Source of the DNA: Udeniomyces pyricola
Taxonomy: Eukaryota; Basidiomycota; Tremellomycetes; Cystofilobasidiales; Mrakiaceae
Assembly: GCA_039545295.1 (NCBI GenBank)
Contig: BCIK01000028.1
Span: 34,166 to 98,165 of the forward strand
DNA: 64,000 nt
Direction of reading: 5' to 3'
Below are positions 11,668 to 26,416 of this stretch, one piece after another; position 1 is the first letter of the stretch, and the number at the start of each line of letters is the position of its first letter. The position numbers and the translations under genes were made by a program. The notes under the pieces were generated by a model, which searched no databases, was not told the DNA's origin, and worked only from the letters and a program-made list of their open reading frames with translations.

Positions 11668-12368
11668 GGGAGGCAGGTTGTAACGGGTCGGTTGAGGGAT
11701 AAGGTAGTATTGAATACTGGGTAGTTGAATGAGCGCGAATCAAGGTGGGATCGATTGATGAATTAAGAGGGTGAGGCCGGAGAGGGGTGGATGGAGAGGG
11801 GTAATATATATATTATCGGTTGGTGATGATGTATCTATAGGAGCGGCGGATATGAAGGGGACTGTGTGTGTATTATATATATACAAGGGCGGTGAGGTGA
11901 GTTTAGGGACAAACGATCAAGACGAATTAAGAGGGGGAGGGGGAGGATGTTTGACTGATAACTATATATATGATCTGGCCATAGATGAGACACCAAGTAT
12001 AGGCCTGCATTGACCAAAGCTGTCAACCTGTCCGAGGGGCGTCGTCGCGTCGTCGCGTCAATGGTCAATGGTCAAGGGACGATGCAGACGGGGGAAGGTT
12101 CCAAGATGTGACATGTGATCAGCCGTATTTTCCCCCTTTCCTCCCGCGACGCGTCGACGCGTTCAACGGAGCCATCACCTTCTCATGACATGACCACCCA
12201 ACCAACCAGCTGACAGTCGACAGCTCCGCACAGTCCCGCTCGATACCCAAACCCAACCATCCCTCTCAACCGCTCGCTCCCTTCGTCGGCCCACCAGCCG
12301 TCCTTCATTTCCATCGGTTCATTCCTCCACCCAGTGCCTTGTCATCACCCACTTCGCAACCGTCCATC
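11668..12368. promoter_or_regulatory. Divergent promoter region, amylase / Ser-Pro protein
   Basis: About 700 bp between two divergent starts. Three separate (TA)n blocks (about 11803-11814, 11873-11881, 11962-11969) lie on the amylase side and could act as TATA elements. 12130-12360 is C-rich and pyrimidine-biased, typical of the 5' side of the plus-strand gene. No specific factor site is claimed. Confidence 0.45.
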
Positions 12369-15300
12369 ATGTCCACCCCCAAGTCGGCATCTAGCCGGCT
12401 AGGAGGCGGCCTCAGGCGGGTCAGCGGCGCCTTTGGCCTCAGCCGCTCCACTTCCAAGAGTTCCACCAAAAGTACCAACACCTCCCCTGATAACCCAACC
12501 AGTCGACCAACTCACACCGACAAGGAACATTATTCCTCTCCTAGCAGAGCTCAGGGAGCCAAAACCAAGGCCGCCAGCTCAGCGTCCAGCTCATCGCCTT
12601 ATGTTTCGCCATCCGTCTCGAACGGTGGACCATCAAGCCGTCACCCTGCTCTTCCTGCAGCAGGACCTCAAGACTCCTCACCATCACCATCATCATCTCT
12701 CCTCGATCCTACTCCTGCTCCGCTCCACCATGCAGATAGCATTGAACCGTCAGCTTCAGCTCATTCATCCACTAGTGTACGATTCTGTTTAATCTAAAGC
12801 TTCCTCAAACCCTCCCCATTCTCTCATCTTTCCCTTTACTGATCGTCTTACATTCACATGCGTTACTGTTCGACGTTTGACAGTCACTTGTGCATATATC
12901 ACACTCTGCTTCTCCCCGTTCTCCTCGTACCTCCATTCAGCCGCCGTCCGAATCCCCTACTCAAGTTCCACCCCTCGCCTCTTCTGCGTCGTCCTTGAAA
13001 CCATCACCCGATCTTGAGGCTGAAACCTCGACTCCCACTCCCGCCACCACCATACAAACACCCAACACCCTGTCTCTTTCCGCTGTTTCCTCGAAACCTG
13101 CTCCCGACACCCCGGGAAGTCCCTCTCCCATCTCCCGGTCGTCTTCGGGGCGAGCTCTGGATGAGGTCGCCGCAGCTGTCACCACTCATCTCAGCTCCAG
13201 AGATCATCTCCCATCCCGCCCTAGTGTCATCGCAGAAACTCCAAGAAGAGCCAAAGAACGGACTGTCTCTGGCAAGAGCACGTCGCGGGATAGAGGAGGA
13301 GGAGCTTCACGAGGAGCGAACCAAGCTGGTCTTTCGGCGTCCAAAGATCCAGCCAATTGCCAAATCGCATCACCTACGAAACCCATCTCCAAGGCGCTCG
13401 CTGCTTCAGTCTCATCTAGATTGACAAATACTTTCTCGACGATCCACTCTGCTTCGCCGCTTCAACCTACTCGTACCCGAGCACCTTCCTCCTCTTCAAC
13501 CTCGACGGCGGCACCTCAAACGCCCAAGACTCGAACGCGGACTGCCTCGCGTCCGTCGGCGACGACGCCTACAGTAGCAAGAAATGAAGCAAGTCCTCGT
13601 TCAGGCCATAAGAGGGAGGCATCCTTGGTCAAGAGCACAACAGGTCCAAGACCCCGGCCAGTCATGGGTTCTCAACCCACATCTCTCCTCATCAATATCG
13701 CTCCAGCATCAGTCCTGAATCCTCCTACTCTGGTACACCGGACTCGTACTCGGACGCACGATTCTCAACCTTCAGTAGCCTCAGCCAGCACGGTCATAGA
13801 ATCGACCTTGCCTCCTCCTTCCGCCAGCCTCTCTGGCCCTCCATCGACAGCGCATCATCCCCAACCCCGTTCTCGAATCCCATCTTCCTCTGATACTCTC
13901 CTCCCACCTCCTGCCAATTCTGTCTCAATCTCTTCCTCTTCTACTACGACAATAGCGGCTTTACCGGCCCGAGTCCTTCGGCCCCGACCGCAATCGATGA
14001 TCCATCAACCACGAGCCTCACTCCTCCCCACGCATGTTCCCTCCCTCTCGGCCACTTCTAGCATCCAAAAGCCCACTCCTATCAACAATGTTAACGCATC
14101 TGCCACCGCGTGTGCTTTGCCTGTACGGCGTTCCACTCGAGGCGAATCTGTCATGTCCAAGTCGGGAGTGGGGTCTACCCCGTCACTTGGAGCACCCCTG
14201 ACGGGTTCGACAGCGACGAAGAGAAGCTCGGTCGGAATGAAGAGCTCAGAGATTACTATGACGGCGGGTCTAGGTATGAAGAATGAAGGGGTTGGGAGCC
14301 GAAGTGGAAGTATAGGTATAGGGAAGAGCTCGTTATCGTCGTCAATGATGATGATGATGCCCAAAGTGAAAACAAACGCAACGCAGAGGAAGGAGGATAG
14401 AAGAGTGGGGACGATGAGTAAAGAACAACGGCTTCTACCGAATCAAGAACCCTCGTCAAAACATCGACCTACAACAGCAGTAGTCTCATCACCGCTACCA
14501 CTGCCACCGGCACCACCCCCGCCACCGGCGACGACGCCACTTCTTTCGACGCCTCAGACGTACAAACCTCGATTGACGTCGCAATTTACGTTCGACCTCT
14601 TGCCGCCATCTCCCTCGGACGACCCGTCCGAGTCGCTCTTAGCGGAGGAGGGCGAAAGTGAGGCGTGGAAAGAGGCGTTGTTGGGAAACGTGGCTGTCGA
14701 GGAGGACGATGAAACAGAGGAGACAATACAGAATCAAGGCCATGAGAGAGGGGAAAAGGTGGCGCTGGGCAGAAGCAGTACTATGGCATCAGAGAGGCGG
14801 TTTGGAGAGGNTCGAAAGGTAGAAGAAGAAGGAGAAGAAGAAGGGGAGGAGAATGAAGGTGGAAGCGATGAAACCCTTTCTTCCCATCATGATCCACACC
14901 CTTTCTTGGACCCCAGCAAGACTCAGAACCGAAAACATTTACTACCTTCGTCCGTGCCATCTGCTCACTTCTCCTCGGCGTTGTTAGCAACTACACCTCA
15001 TGTCGTTTCCTCTCGACAGCCACCGCGTCTCCCTCTTGAACAACAACAACAACAACAACAACAACGAAAACAACAACCCTTGTCCAACTCCCTCTCGACC
15101 TCCTTGTTGGAAACACCTTCCAACCATCCAAATCTCGGTTCTCTTACGTCTGATTTGGCCGAATCGCTTCGCGCTCAAGAGTCCCTCGCCCTTGCGCTCG
15201 CAAAGGAACGGGAACGAGCGGATCGGGCAGAGTCAGCGGTTGCTGCGGTCACGCTGGCCGCTGCGGTTGCGGCTGCTGATGGGGAAGGAGAAGCGAAGGA

Positions 15301-15859
15301 ACCCCCAAACGATGGGGCAAGAACTCGACATCCATCCCATCTCCAACCAGAAGAAGAAGAAGGAGGAGAGAGCCGTCGAGTCAAAGACCTACTCAAGGAG
15401 ATTGAGAGGTTGAATCAACTCGTTGCTACAGCATCCGACAATCCAAAGATTCCTGGCGGTATCGGTATGGGTGGTGGTGATGTTCGTGAGTGTGATGTCG
15501 ATGGATCGATCAATATCAACGAAAACCATGATCTCCGTCTTCCTTCTCTATCAACACCATCATCCCCACTTCATCCTTCGACTCTCAACGCTACTCTCCA
15601 ACCTCTACTTCCCTCCTCTCAACCTCCACCTACCCACCTCGACCCCCTCATCTCAATCATTTCACCCTCGTCATCGGCTTCCCTTACGACATCCACGCAG
15701 GCAGAGAAGGGGGAGTACTGGCGGGAGATTCATAGGCGAGCCAAGGAGGAACTCGAGGCGATCAGAAGTGAGCGGGAGGTCTTGGGAGTAGTTGGAAGGA
15801 TGTTTGAGAGGAGGTATTGTCGAGGTGGTGGTGGCGAAGGGGGTGTAGGGGTATATTGA
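12369..15859 (+). CDS. Ser/Pro-rich protein with coiled coils (unknown)
   Basis: Not recognised. Two exons, 12369-12776 and 12884-15859, join in phase 0 to give 1127 aa. The protein is dominated by Ser, Pro and Thr with many SP/TP sites. It contains a poly-Gln run near residue 855, short Pro runs, a charged helical stretch around residues 895-930 (ALAKERERADRAESAV), a second helix near KDLLKEIERLNQLV and a C-terminal helix with EYWREIHRRAKEELEAIRSE. The N-terminus (LGGGLRRVSGAFGLSRS) is basic. There is no membrane segment. One ambiguous base (14811) does not shift the frame. The coiled coils suggest a scaffold or cytoskeletal role, but this is only a guess. The start is the first ATG in good context after a C-rich leader. 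Confidence 0.75.
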
Positions 15860-16370
15860 GACGGGTCACATGGGTGGGTGTCGAAGGAAAGGGAGAAGGG
15901 GGGGGGGGAGGAGGNGGAAGAAGAGCAGAGGAGGGAATGTTTGTATCATGTAGCATTATTGAGTTCGATATTCAGCTACATAGTTAGTTCGAGGTCCACC
16001 GTCGTATAAGTTCAAGATTCAATTGAGTCAAACACCCCGGGTGGGTTCATGGGCGATGAAATATGACGTCAGTCGTGTGTCGTCTAGGTAGGGACGGCCT
16101 GAAAATCATAAAGTTGGCAGGCCATCCGGGGTCCGAGTTGGTTACTACCTACAATTAGTGGATGTACTTTACTTTGTGGTACGGCCAACGCACGAACGTT
16201 GTACGTACTGTGACGAATTCAGGATTTCAGTTGTGGATACCAAAGTAGGATTGAGGGTAGACCAGCTGATTATAAAATAGTCTTGTCGCGTGATAAGAAA
16301 AGAAAGATTGAAGGAGGCGGCGATGTTGCGAAAGCGAAAAGATGAATATTACGAAAAAGAGAGAAAGAAA

Positions 16371-16608
16371 GTAGAAGTAGAAGTAGAAGTAGAAGTAGAA
16401 GTAGAAGTAGAAGTAGAAGTAGAAGTAGAAGTAGAAGTAGAAGTAGAAGTAGAAGTAGAAGTANNNNNNNNNNNNNNNNNNNNNNNNNNNNNNNNNNNNN
16501 NNNAGAAGTAGAAGTAGAAGTAGAAGTAGAAGTAGAAGTAGAAGTAGAAGTAGAAGTAGAAGTAGAAGTAGAAGTAGAAGTAGAAGTAGAAGTAGAAGAA
16601 GTAGAAGA
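16371..16608. repeat. (GTAGAA)n hexanucleotide array with gap
   Basis: About 15 perfect copies on the left and 17 on the right of a run of 40 N. The two ends near 16605 are slightly degenerate (AGAAGAAGT). The true length is unknown because of the gap. Confidence 0.95.
16464..16503. other. Assembly gap (40 N)
   Basis: Forty consecutive N inside the GTAGAA array; probably a size-unknown or collapsed repeat. Confidence 0.99.
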
Positions 16609-16759
16609 GACAAAAATGTGGGAGGACCTTGAAGTGCCCATCGAAAAGACTGCCATGCATTATTTCGGCGCTACACTATAGTGAATCAAGTTAAAAACCC
16701 AAAAGAAAAGAGTAGGGGACAAGAAAGAAAAAGGTCTTTCTAGTCTCGTCTCTTCGCGA

Positions 16760-18905
16760 TTATAATAACCCTCCTCCGTTCTCTCCTCCCATTACGCACT
16801 TGTCGTTTTCCCTCCATTTTGTACCCACGACCCACTCCACGACCGTCCACGCGCCGACGATCGGTTCCGTTGGGACCACAAAGTACCCTCCGACTCCCCA
16901 ATATCGACCCCGCGCTGCGTTCCTTTCTTCCCCCCTGCAAGTGAAGGGAGTACCGGCCGACGAGGTCGTCGTCGACGAAGAAGGGGAGACGATTTCGGAC
17001 GTGAAGAGGACGCAAGGAGTACCGTCGTCGTAGTACTCGTCGAGGGATTCTTCGTCCATTGAAGGAAAGACTTGGGACGCGGAGGTTTGGAAAGGAGTGG
17101 ATGAAGTCTATGGATATTGGAAACAGTGTGTCCAAGATGTGAGAATCACAGAAAAGAAAGAAAGATAAGACGATGCGAGAGAGAACGGAAACGTGAACAA
17201 ATAAAAAAGAGGAAGAATTCCGAGCGTCAGTGTACTCATTCATGAGGAAATCAAATTCACCTTTCCCCCCCCCCCCTCCTCCTCTCCTTCCTAACCCGAC
17301 ATATCCAACCGATCCTTATATTTTTTTTATGGACAAGGCTCTTACCTCTTGATGATACACCTGTTGTTGCTGTTCGAAAAACCTCAACAACACATCCCCA
17401 CCTCTTTCCGCCGGATCTCCAATCACATCACCACCACCTTCTTTCCCGCCTCCGCCTCCTTCTTCCACTGCCTTCTCACCCCTCTCTTCTCCTTCGACAA
17501 CACCATCATCACCCCCATCATTAGGGATAAATACCGATCCTTTCCACGTCCCATCCGCCGCCGTATAAAAACTTCCAAAACTCGATCGGACATCGACCAT
17601 CTTCGATCCAGTCCCTGCACCCCGGACGGTAGATTCTCCACTCGCGGCCACGGCGACGGCTCCACGATAAAGCAGGGAACGGGCATGGGACCTCCGGATG
17701 GTCGAACGGGTAGGAGAAGGGGAATCCAAAGGTGTAGTGATGAAGTTGATTAGGCGGGAAGGAGAGAGCTGTTGACGCGGTGGTACGGGAGGATTCGTGG
17801 AAGAAGCTAGAGCAGACGAAGGATGGTGATGATGAAGGGTTTGAAGGGAGATGTCCGAAGGTGAATGTCGAAGTTTGGAAGTTGGATGACCATATGATAA
17901 CGGGCGGGACGAAACGTCTTGTTTGAGGATTGCAGACGCGGACGATGGAATTTCAGTTGTCGTCCTATCAAGACATGAAGTCAAACGAGGTGACGATGTA
18001 GAATCGGAAGTGTGGATAACGGTCTTATTTCGATGGGCGTCTTCTTCCTGAGAGTCAACCTCTTCTTCTTCTTCTTCATCGTTGCCCGCATGTTTCGTCT
18101 TCTCCTTCTTCATCAACTCCTGACCCCAAGCTCCACTTGCCAATCTCAACTTATGATCTACCAGGGTCAGTCCCCTCAAGAGGGCGATTCTTTCCGCCGT
18201 CGGCAGATTCGCAAGGTCGAGCGATTCGTCCATCGTCGCCGGGTTGATGGCGGCAACGGCGTGGTCGATATGTCGGGCGAATGAAGACGAAGGTGGAATG
18301 TTCGGTTGAGATGAGATTGGATGGGAGGTTTGGATGGAGGAAGTTGGGGTAAGGGAGGCGAACGTGTACTGGGATTTGGTGGTGTAAAAGGACGTGGAAG
18401 GAATGGAAACGTCGTCTTCGTCGTCGTCATCACCTTTGACGCCATGTCCACTCCCGGCGGCTTCGTGTTCCTCGCCTCTCGATTCGAGGTGAGGGATCGC
18501 ATCATCGGCCTCGTTTGGTCTTGTTGAACAGCCCAGCTCGGTCGATTCCGCATTCGGAGTCGTACCCCTATCGACCGTACCCTGCCCAATCACGAATGCA
18601 TCATCTCTTCTCTTCTGTCTGTCTTTCTCCTCCAGTTCCCACCCAGCAATGACAAGTCCAGCTTGAAACGACTGATCTCCTTCCTCTTCAGAACCGCGTT
18701 GGGGTTGTGCAGCGTGGCTGTGGTGTTGATGTTGATGTTGATGCTGTGGTGGCGCCAGAACCCCCTGTGAGAGTGAACCGGGGTCGAGGTCCGAGTGCGG
18801 CTGCGACGGAGGTGGAAGTGGAGAATAGACAGGCAAAAGGTCAGAGGACCTCGGCGAGATATCGGAAAAGACGTCAGGAGGTAGGGGTGAAGTCAAGCGT
18901 GGCAT
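16760..18905 (-). CDS. Unknown Ser-rich protein
   Basis: Not recognised. Exon 1 runs 18905-17346 (520 codons) with a GTAAGA donor. Exon 2 runs 17107-16760 after an ATAG acceptor, giving 635 aa in phase 0. The start is ATG 18905 (MPRLTSPLPPDVF). The N-terminal half is disordered, with a His/Gln run and acidic patches. Around residues 215-245 is a helical segment (LANLPTAERIALLRGLTLVD) that looks ordered. The C-terminal exon carries an apparently folded part (RYWGVGGYFVVPTEPIVGAW, then VEWVVGTKWRE) rich in aromatic residues and Gly. There is no membrane helix. It is convergent with the preceding gene and divergent from CBR1. The frame evidence is good; function is open. Confidence 0.7.
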
Positions 18906-19835
18906 GAGCAGCAGCAAGAAGCGGTGAAGGAGAAATCGATTGAAGGTCGAAGGGGGGGGGGGTTGAATGTTGGAGGGGTTTGATGATGATCGTACTATGA
19001 AGAGGAGGTCGATCTGTCAGATTGTCAGGGGGAGTATCACTTTTGATAGAGGAAGAAGGGGAAAGAGAGATAGCGAGCAGGCCTGTGCACGTCGATTGTT
19101 GATCGATCGATCGACCTCGGTCAATTCTGCAGTTAGGGGGTACAACACGTACAACATTCTCTGGTCTTGGTCCTCATCCCAATGAACCTCATCAGCCTTC
19201 GACTTGTACGATCAATCTCACCCATCGAATGCGATACATACGGTCACACATAGAGCGTTGGCGGGTCTCGTACATCTGTCGAGGCGTTCCAGACACGTCT
19301 GTCATGGTGGTCGATAATGGTCATGATCATATTGCAAGATGACAAGTGAGAGGTTCGAGGTGCAGCCGCCACATCGATGATCAGCAACCAGCCAGCAGCT
19401 CTCCATGTTTCTTATATGTATGCAGCATGCACAGAATATTTAGTCAAACCGCTCGGACCTCGGGTCTCTGTTCACCATGGTCCCATTGAGTGAGACACAA
19501 GCCATCTTACCTATCGGTGCTTTTATTACGCAGGTGGATCAGATCGATCGCGACAAGATATCAGATCCCTCGATGAAAAGGCGGTGCCGCTGAAAGGCAC
19601 GGTCAGATTCAAAGCTATGCCTACGTTTCCCCATCAAGTCGACGCGTCCAGATATGTGTACATACCCACACACTTACACACCGACAAACCNCCCCCCCCC
19701 CCCCATCTTGCCCTGTTCTCGTACGCCGTCCTACTTGTCCCAGTCTTTCCAGACCGCTTCTATCTACCCGTCCTCACCCGCTCACTCATCGTTGGTATCT
19801 GGCTCAATTCTTCGACTCACCAGCCATCGAAAGCC
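18906..19835. promoter_or_regulatory. Divergent intergenic region upstream of CBR1
   Basis: About 930 bp between divergent starts, with a poly-G run (18949-18961) and a poly-C run with an ambiguous base (19691-19704). I see no gene and no defined site. Confidence 0.4.
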
Positions 19836-22262
<2,427 letters not shown>

Positions 22263-22341
22263 TTCAACTCGACTCCCCTCTCCGAAGAAAAAGGAAAGAG
22301 ATATCTAGTTTCTGATGTGAATGGTCGATGTAGGGTTTGAT

Positions 22342-22375
22342 GGATTGGATTGGATTGGATTGGATTGGATTGGAT
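22342..22375. repeat. (TTGGA)n pentanucleotide repeat
   Basis: Six to seven perfect copies in the convergent 300-bp spacer between CBR1 and the dioxygenase gene. I see no other feature in that spacer. Confidence 0.9.
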
Positions 22376-22561
22376 CGAATTCTCGTTTTTTCTTTTGAGA
22401 CGGCCCAAGTTGAGTTTGATTCAAATGACACTTTGAAGGCACTTCAATTGCGTATCTATGTCTTTGCCCGTGTCGCTTCCGATGTCTCTATTCCCTCTCC
22501 AATGTAAAGCCGAAAATGCCATGATGAGATCTCTCTCCCTCCTATCAAAGCTGCATCATAA

Positions 22562-24912
22562 TCATCCCTGCACGACCCCTATCGTTCCCTGTCGCGCGGC
22601 CGCCTCTAGAACCCTCCATCGATCCCAAGCTGGATCCCCATCGACATAACACCCTTTCAACCACCGACTCGTCCGCCCAAGTGCATCACTCCTCGTCGAT
22701 GCCGATGCCGCCGATGATGATGCAAGGAGTGAGGACGATGACGAGGTGGGATCGGTAAATGCAGAACGAGCATGAAGGATTCGACGATTATCAAAGATCT
22801 AGTGGGAAGAAAAAAAAAAGAAGAAGAAGAAGAAGGGATACGCGTCAGTTGTGATGATACTCGTTGTTGTTGATCTATCGTTTGGCATCAACCAGAAACG
22901 CTCCATGTCTGTCTCTTTTTCTTTGATATATGCGTCTTCATGTGTGCGTATTAATGAGTGATGAGGATGATGATAAAATAAATCAAAATACGTACCGCAC
23001 AATCCCCAGTTTCCAACGTGACTTCAAACACATGTTCCGATTTCTCCAACGCCCTCTCAAACGCCCTCATCGCCTCCAACTTCTTCTCTCCTTCCCTCCC
23101 AGCCCACCCACCCTTAACTGCCTCATCTCCCCATGGCAATCGGTCCATAAACATCGGTGCCCAATTGACCGCCACGATATCCTCTACCCCAACGACAGTC
23201 TCTCTCGGATCGACGCCCGGCGAGAGCTCGACGATCGGGTGGGAGAATGTAAGGTGATGAGCGTCGTTTTGGTAGTGGTAGGGAAGGATAGTCGTGCAGA
23301 GGGTTCTGAAATCGGTTTGGGAGAGAGAGCGGAGGGCATAGAGGGAATCGGTGAAGAGGGAGGAACCGCCGAGGGAAGGGGGAAGGGACAGAAGGGAGTG
23401 TAGGAGTTGAATACGAGGAGGGGCGTGAAAGTAGCTGAGAGAGAAAGAAAAAAAACGGCGAGCGAGGAAATGGGAGAACGTAAAAGTAACAAGGTCAGAG
23501 GGTTCAAAGGGTCAAGGTTCTTTCCTCATCGATCAATGTCAAGAAAGCAAGGAGGAAAAGGAGTAACCCGGCCGCCTCGACACCTTCTCTAGAATTATCA
23601 CTTCCTTGTTCATCTACTTTTGTCTTCTTCTCTTTTTGAATGATCGAAACCCCCATATTACTCACAGCAAATCCATATGGAACCCCAACTCCACATTCGT
23701 ATACGCCACGTTCCGACTTTCGTCCCCTAAACTCTTGACGTCCCAAACCTCTCCATAAAACGTATGGCGAAGCTCGCCCAGTCTAGCCGCGACGGTTCTC
23801 AGGGCGCATCGGGCGTGAGACGTTTCGGTTGGGTCGAGTCCTGTGAGGATGACGAGGCCGTGGGTTCGCAGATGGGTCAGAGCGGAATGGAGGGTTGTTG
23901 GACAGGTGAGGAAGGTGGAGGAGGGAATCCGGAGAGGAGAGAGGGAAGAGGCGTGGGCGAGATGGGAAGAAAGAAGGGTAGTTCGGTCCCATGGGATAGG
24001 TGCCGGTAGCTCGACCGTCTGAGGGCTTGAGTGGGGATAGGCATGGGCCGAGAAGAACGAGAGAGGAAAGGTTGAATGGACATCGGTGGGCGGAGCATTC
24101 GCCGAAGTATGCGTGTTGATGGTGTTATTACTGGTACCCATGAGCACGCTCTCTTGATTGTTTTCCGCATCATGTGATTGAACGCTTTGGGTCTTAGTTC
24201 CGAGTGGTCGAGTCCGAAGCCCACTCCCATGCCACCAGATCCTCACCGCTGCTTCTCCGTCTGTCTTGCCACCTTCTCGAACCATCTCTATGGCTCCTTG
24301 GCCTCCTCCCTCTATCGACCTCTTTTCGCTCATCCGAACATCCGGTAGGACGCTGCACGTGCCATGGATCTTTTGCTTCGTACTAGGCGAGACAGAACTC
24401 TCCGACGGATCCGAATCGCGCAGCCAAAACGCTGAGAATGACGTTGGAGCCGGGAGGGATGGATGGGAGATTAAAAAATGGGTGGTAGGGTAGGAGGATG
24501 AGTCAGAGGTTAGCGGTGGGAGGGTATACGGAAGGATTTCGAGGGAGTGGAGAGGACTGGTGAATGAAGGGAGTGGCGTTGCGAGAGGTGGGAGGTGGGA
24601 AGTTGGGGATCGAGAGTCAGCAGCTGAGGCGAGGGATGCTGAAGCCGAACACGCATGGCTGGTGCTGCTGTTGTGAAGAGCTCGGTGAGATGCTGCGGCC
24701 AAAGTGGTAGAAAGCGTTGAGCGACGTAAATTCTCGGAGAGAAAACTCCCTTGTAGAGGGATAGCAGCACGCTCGGTTGGGACTTGACAAGACGAGGAAG
24801 AGACGGAGCGTGGTTCAAGGCGGATCAGAGGGCGGCTGGTAGCTCGAAAAGCAACAGCGCCATACCTCACGCGCAACAGCTGAGCGTGGTGGCGGATAGA
24901 GATGGACCTCAT
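22562..24912 (-). CDS. Gamma-butyrobetaine dioxygenase-like 2OG/Fe(II) oxygenase
   Basis: Belongs to the gamma-butyrobetaine/trimethyllysine hydroxylase family of the carnitine pathway. Three exons: 24912-23666, 23434-22996 and 22798-22562, giving 640 aa. The start MRSISIRHHAQLLRVR fits a mitochondrial targeting peptide. The N-terminal domain is marked by FWLRDSDPSE then HPSTRQ-like SPSTKQK. The catalytic fold has LGFHMDLL (Fe-binding His and Asp), then PPRIQLLHSL, a GGSSLFTDS segment and FDNRRILHARSAF (distal Fe-binding His, followed by the 2-oxoglutarate Arg). It ends with RWLKGCYVDGD. The cysteines that bind zinc in the N-terminal domain of characterised members are replaced, mainly by Ser. 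A roughly 170-residue low-complexity insert separates the two domains. Butyrobetaine versus trimethyllysine as substrate cannot be decided by eye. Confidence 0.88.
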
Positions 24913-25836
24913 GGAAACTGTACGGTGGACGTGATACGAGTACGGAGTTGATGAGGATGGCAGGGGTGGTTGAAGTGATGAGAAGGATGACGATGATGAA
25001 TGTGACCTTACAGGCAAGGGAGTTGCCGGAAGGAGTCGCCGCTAGTTGCCGATGCCGGACCGACGATTCCAATATTCATGAACGCGTTTCTCGATCGCTT
25101 TCAGCTCGCCTGCATACTTCTCTTCTTCTCTTCATCACGGGAATTTAGCTCCTCATCTGACTCCCTCTCAGCATTTTCTCGCTTACATCGATAGCTGCTA
25201 TCCTAGCTGGATAACAAGCTGTCTCTACAGGCTGATTAAGTCCGGGTATCGCCACTCTTCCCTTCCAACGATACATCCGATTCATCCTCTTCGATCGTCC
25301 GTCTCACCATCAAAATCACAGTCCATTTGTCGGCTAAGAATTCCAACATATGAATTCTACACAAAGCCCCGGCGCGGGTAGGAGATTGCAACGCGGCATT
25401 TCACAGAAGGACGCCGATCTACGCGCCAGACGTCCGCAAGGCGATCGTCGAGGAGGTACGCTTCGTTATACTCTGCTTTCTGGTATCATCACGAATGGGT
25501 TGTGGCAAACACCCAAAAGGAAGGAGGAGGCTGTGCTGCGTGCGATGTGGATTCATGAGACGTTGATGTGGATGGAATGTTATTATATATAAATATATAA
25601 ATATATGCCGGTGTGGACCAGTTTATGATTGCTGGAAGCTGCTGGCCTGGACGTTGGACGCAGCAGTTGGACAGGCTGACATGCGTTGACACTACCAAAC
25701 ACGAATCATCAACATCATATCACCACCGGCCGTTTCCCCTGTGCTTTGCGCTCTCTCTCCCCTTCGATTCCTCATCGTCCCCCCTCCTCTGCTGGTCTGA
25801 GTCTCTCTGCCTCATCGTCACTCCATTGCTCCCCAT
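24913..25836. promoter_or_regulatory. Divergent promoter region, dioxygenase / SYT1
   Basis: About 920 bp between divergent starts. A (AT)n tract lies at 25583-25607, and the SYT1 side (25690-25830) is pyrimidine-rich. I see no gene. Confidence 0.4.
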
Positions 25837-26380
25837 ATGGGTCTCTTCTCCTTCCTCAATCCTCCTGTTGCATCATCATCCACATCCACATCTACATCCA
25901 CATCCAACTCTACAGCCACCAACAATTTCGCCAACACCACCGACGATCCCAAACACTCGTCCTTGCCCGACCTCTCCCCCCTCCCAGCGAACCCATCACT
26001 CCTCCTTCCGTCGCCCCCCTCTCCCCATCCGCCGCCATCGAAACCGGACAAGCACTCCAGACGATATCAGCTCAATCTCGACTCCAACCGGATCTCATCT
26101 GCCTCGTCAAGTGCCGAACCATCGCCCGCGCACCTCCGTCGGCGAGGGGAGCAATCCACCGCGGCCAACGAGCACGCACCATCGCTCCAGTCGCCCGAGT
26201 CCATACTCACCTCGCCGCCCAGAGGTCCCTCATCATCCTCTCGTCCTATCAGCCCAGCCCACATCATTAGCCCACGAGAGTCCGCCTCTTCTCGCGAACC
26301 AATCAATTCTCCAGTCGCTCGCTCACACGAACCCCAGAGCTCGTCTGTCGAGCTCGAACCCCCGCCGTACCCCGCGGACG

Positions 26381-26416
<36 letters not shown>

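Larger units (their letters stand above)
15860..16759. other. Convergent intergenic region
   Basis: 3' regions of two converging genes. It holds a poly-G run with one ambiguous base (15899-15915), unremarkable sequence to 16365, and then the hexanucleotide array described separately. Confidence 0.6.

Noticed and set aside
16290..16511. Open frame through the GTAGAA array
   Set aside because: It is repeat translation (Val-Glu)n across an assembly gap.
22596..22611. NotI-XbaI-like string resembling a cloning linker
   Set aside because: It lies in frame in the conserved C-terminus of the dioxygenase (VLEAAARQ); no vector sequence flanks it, so it is chance.
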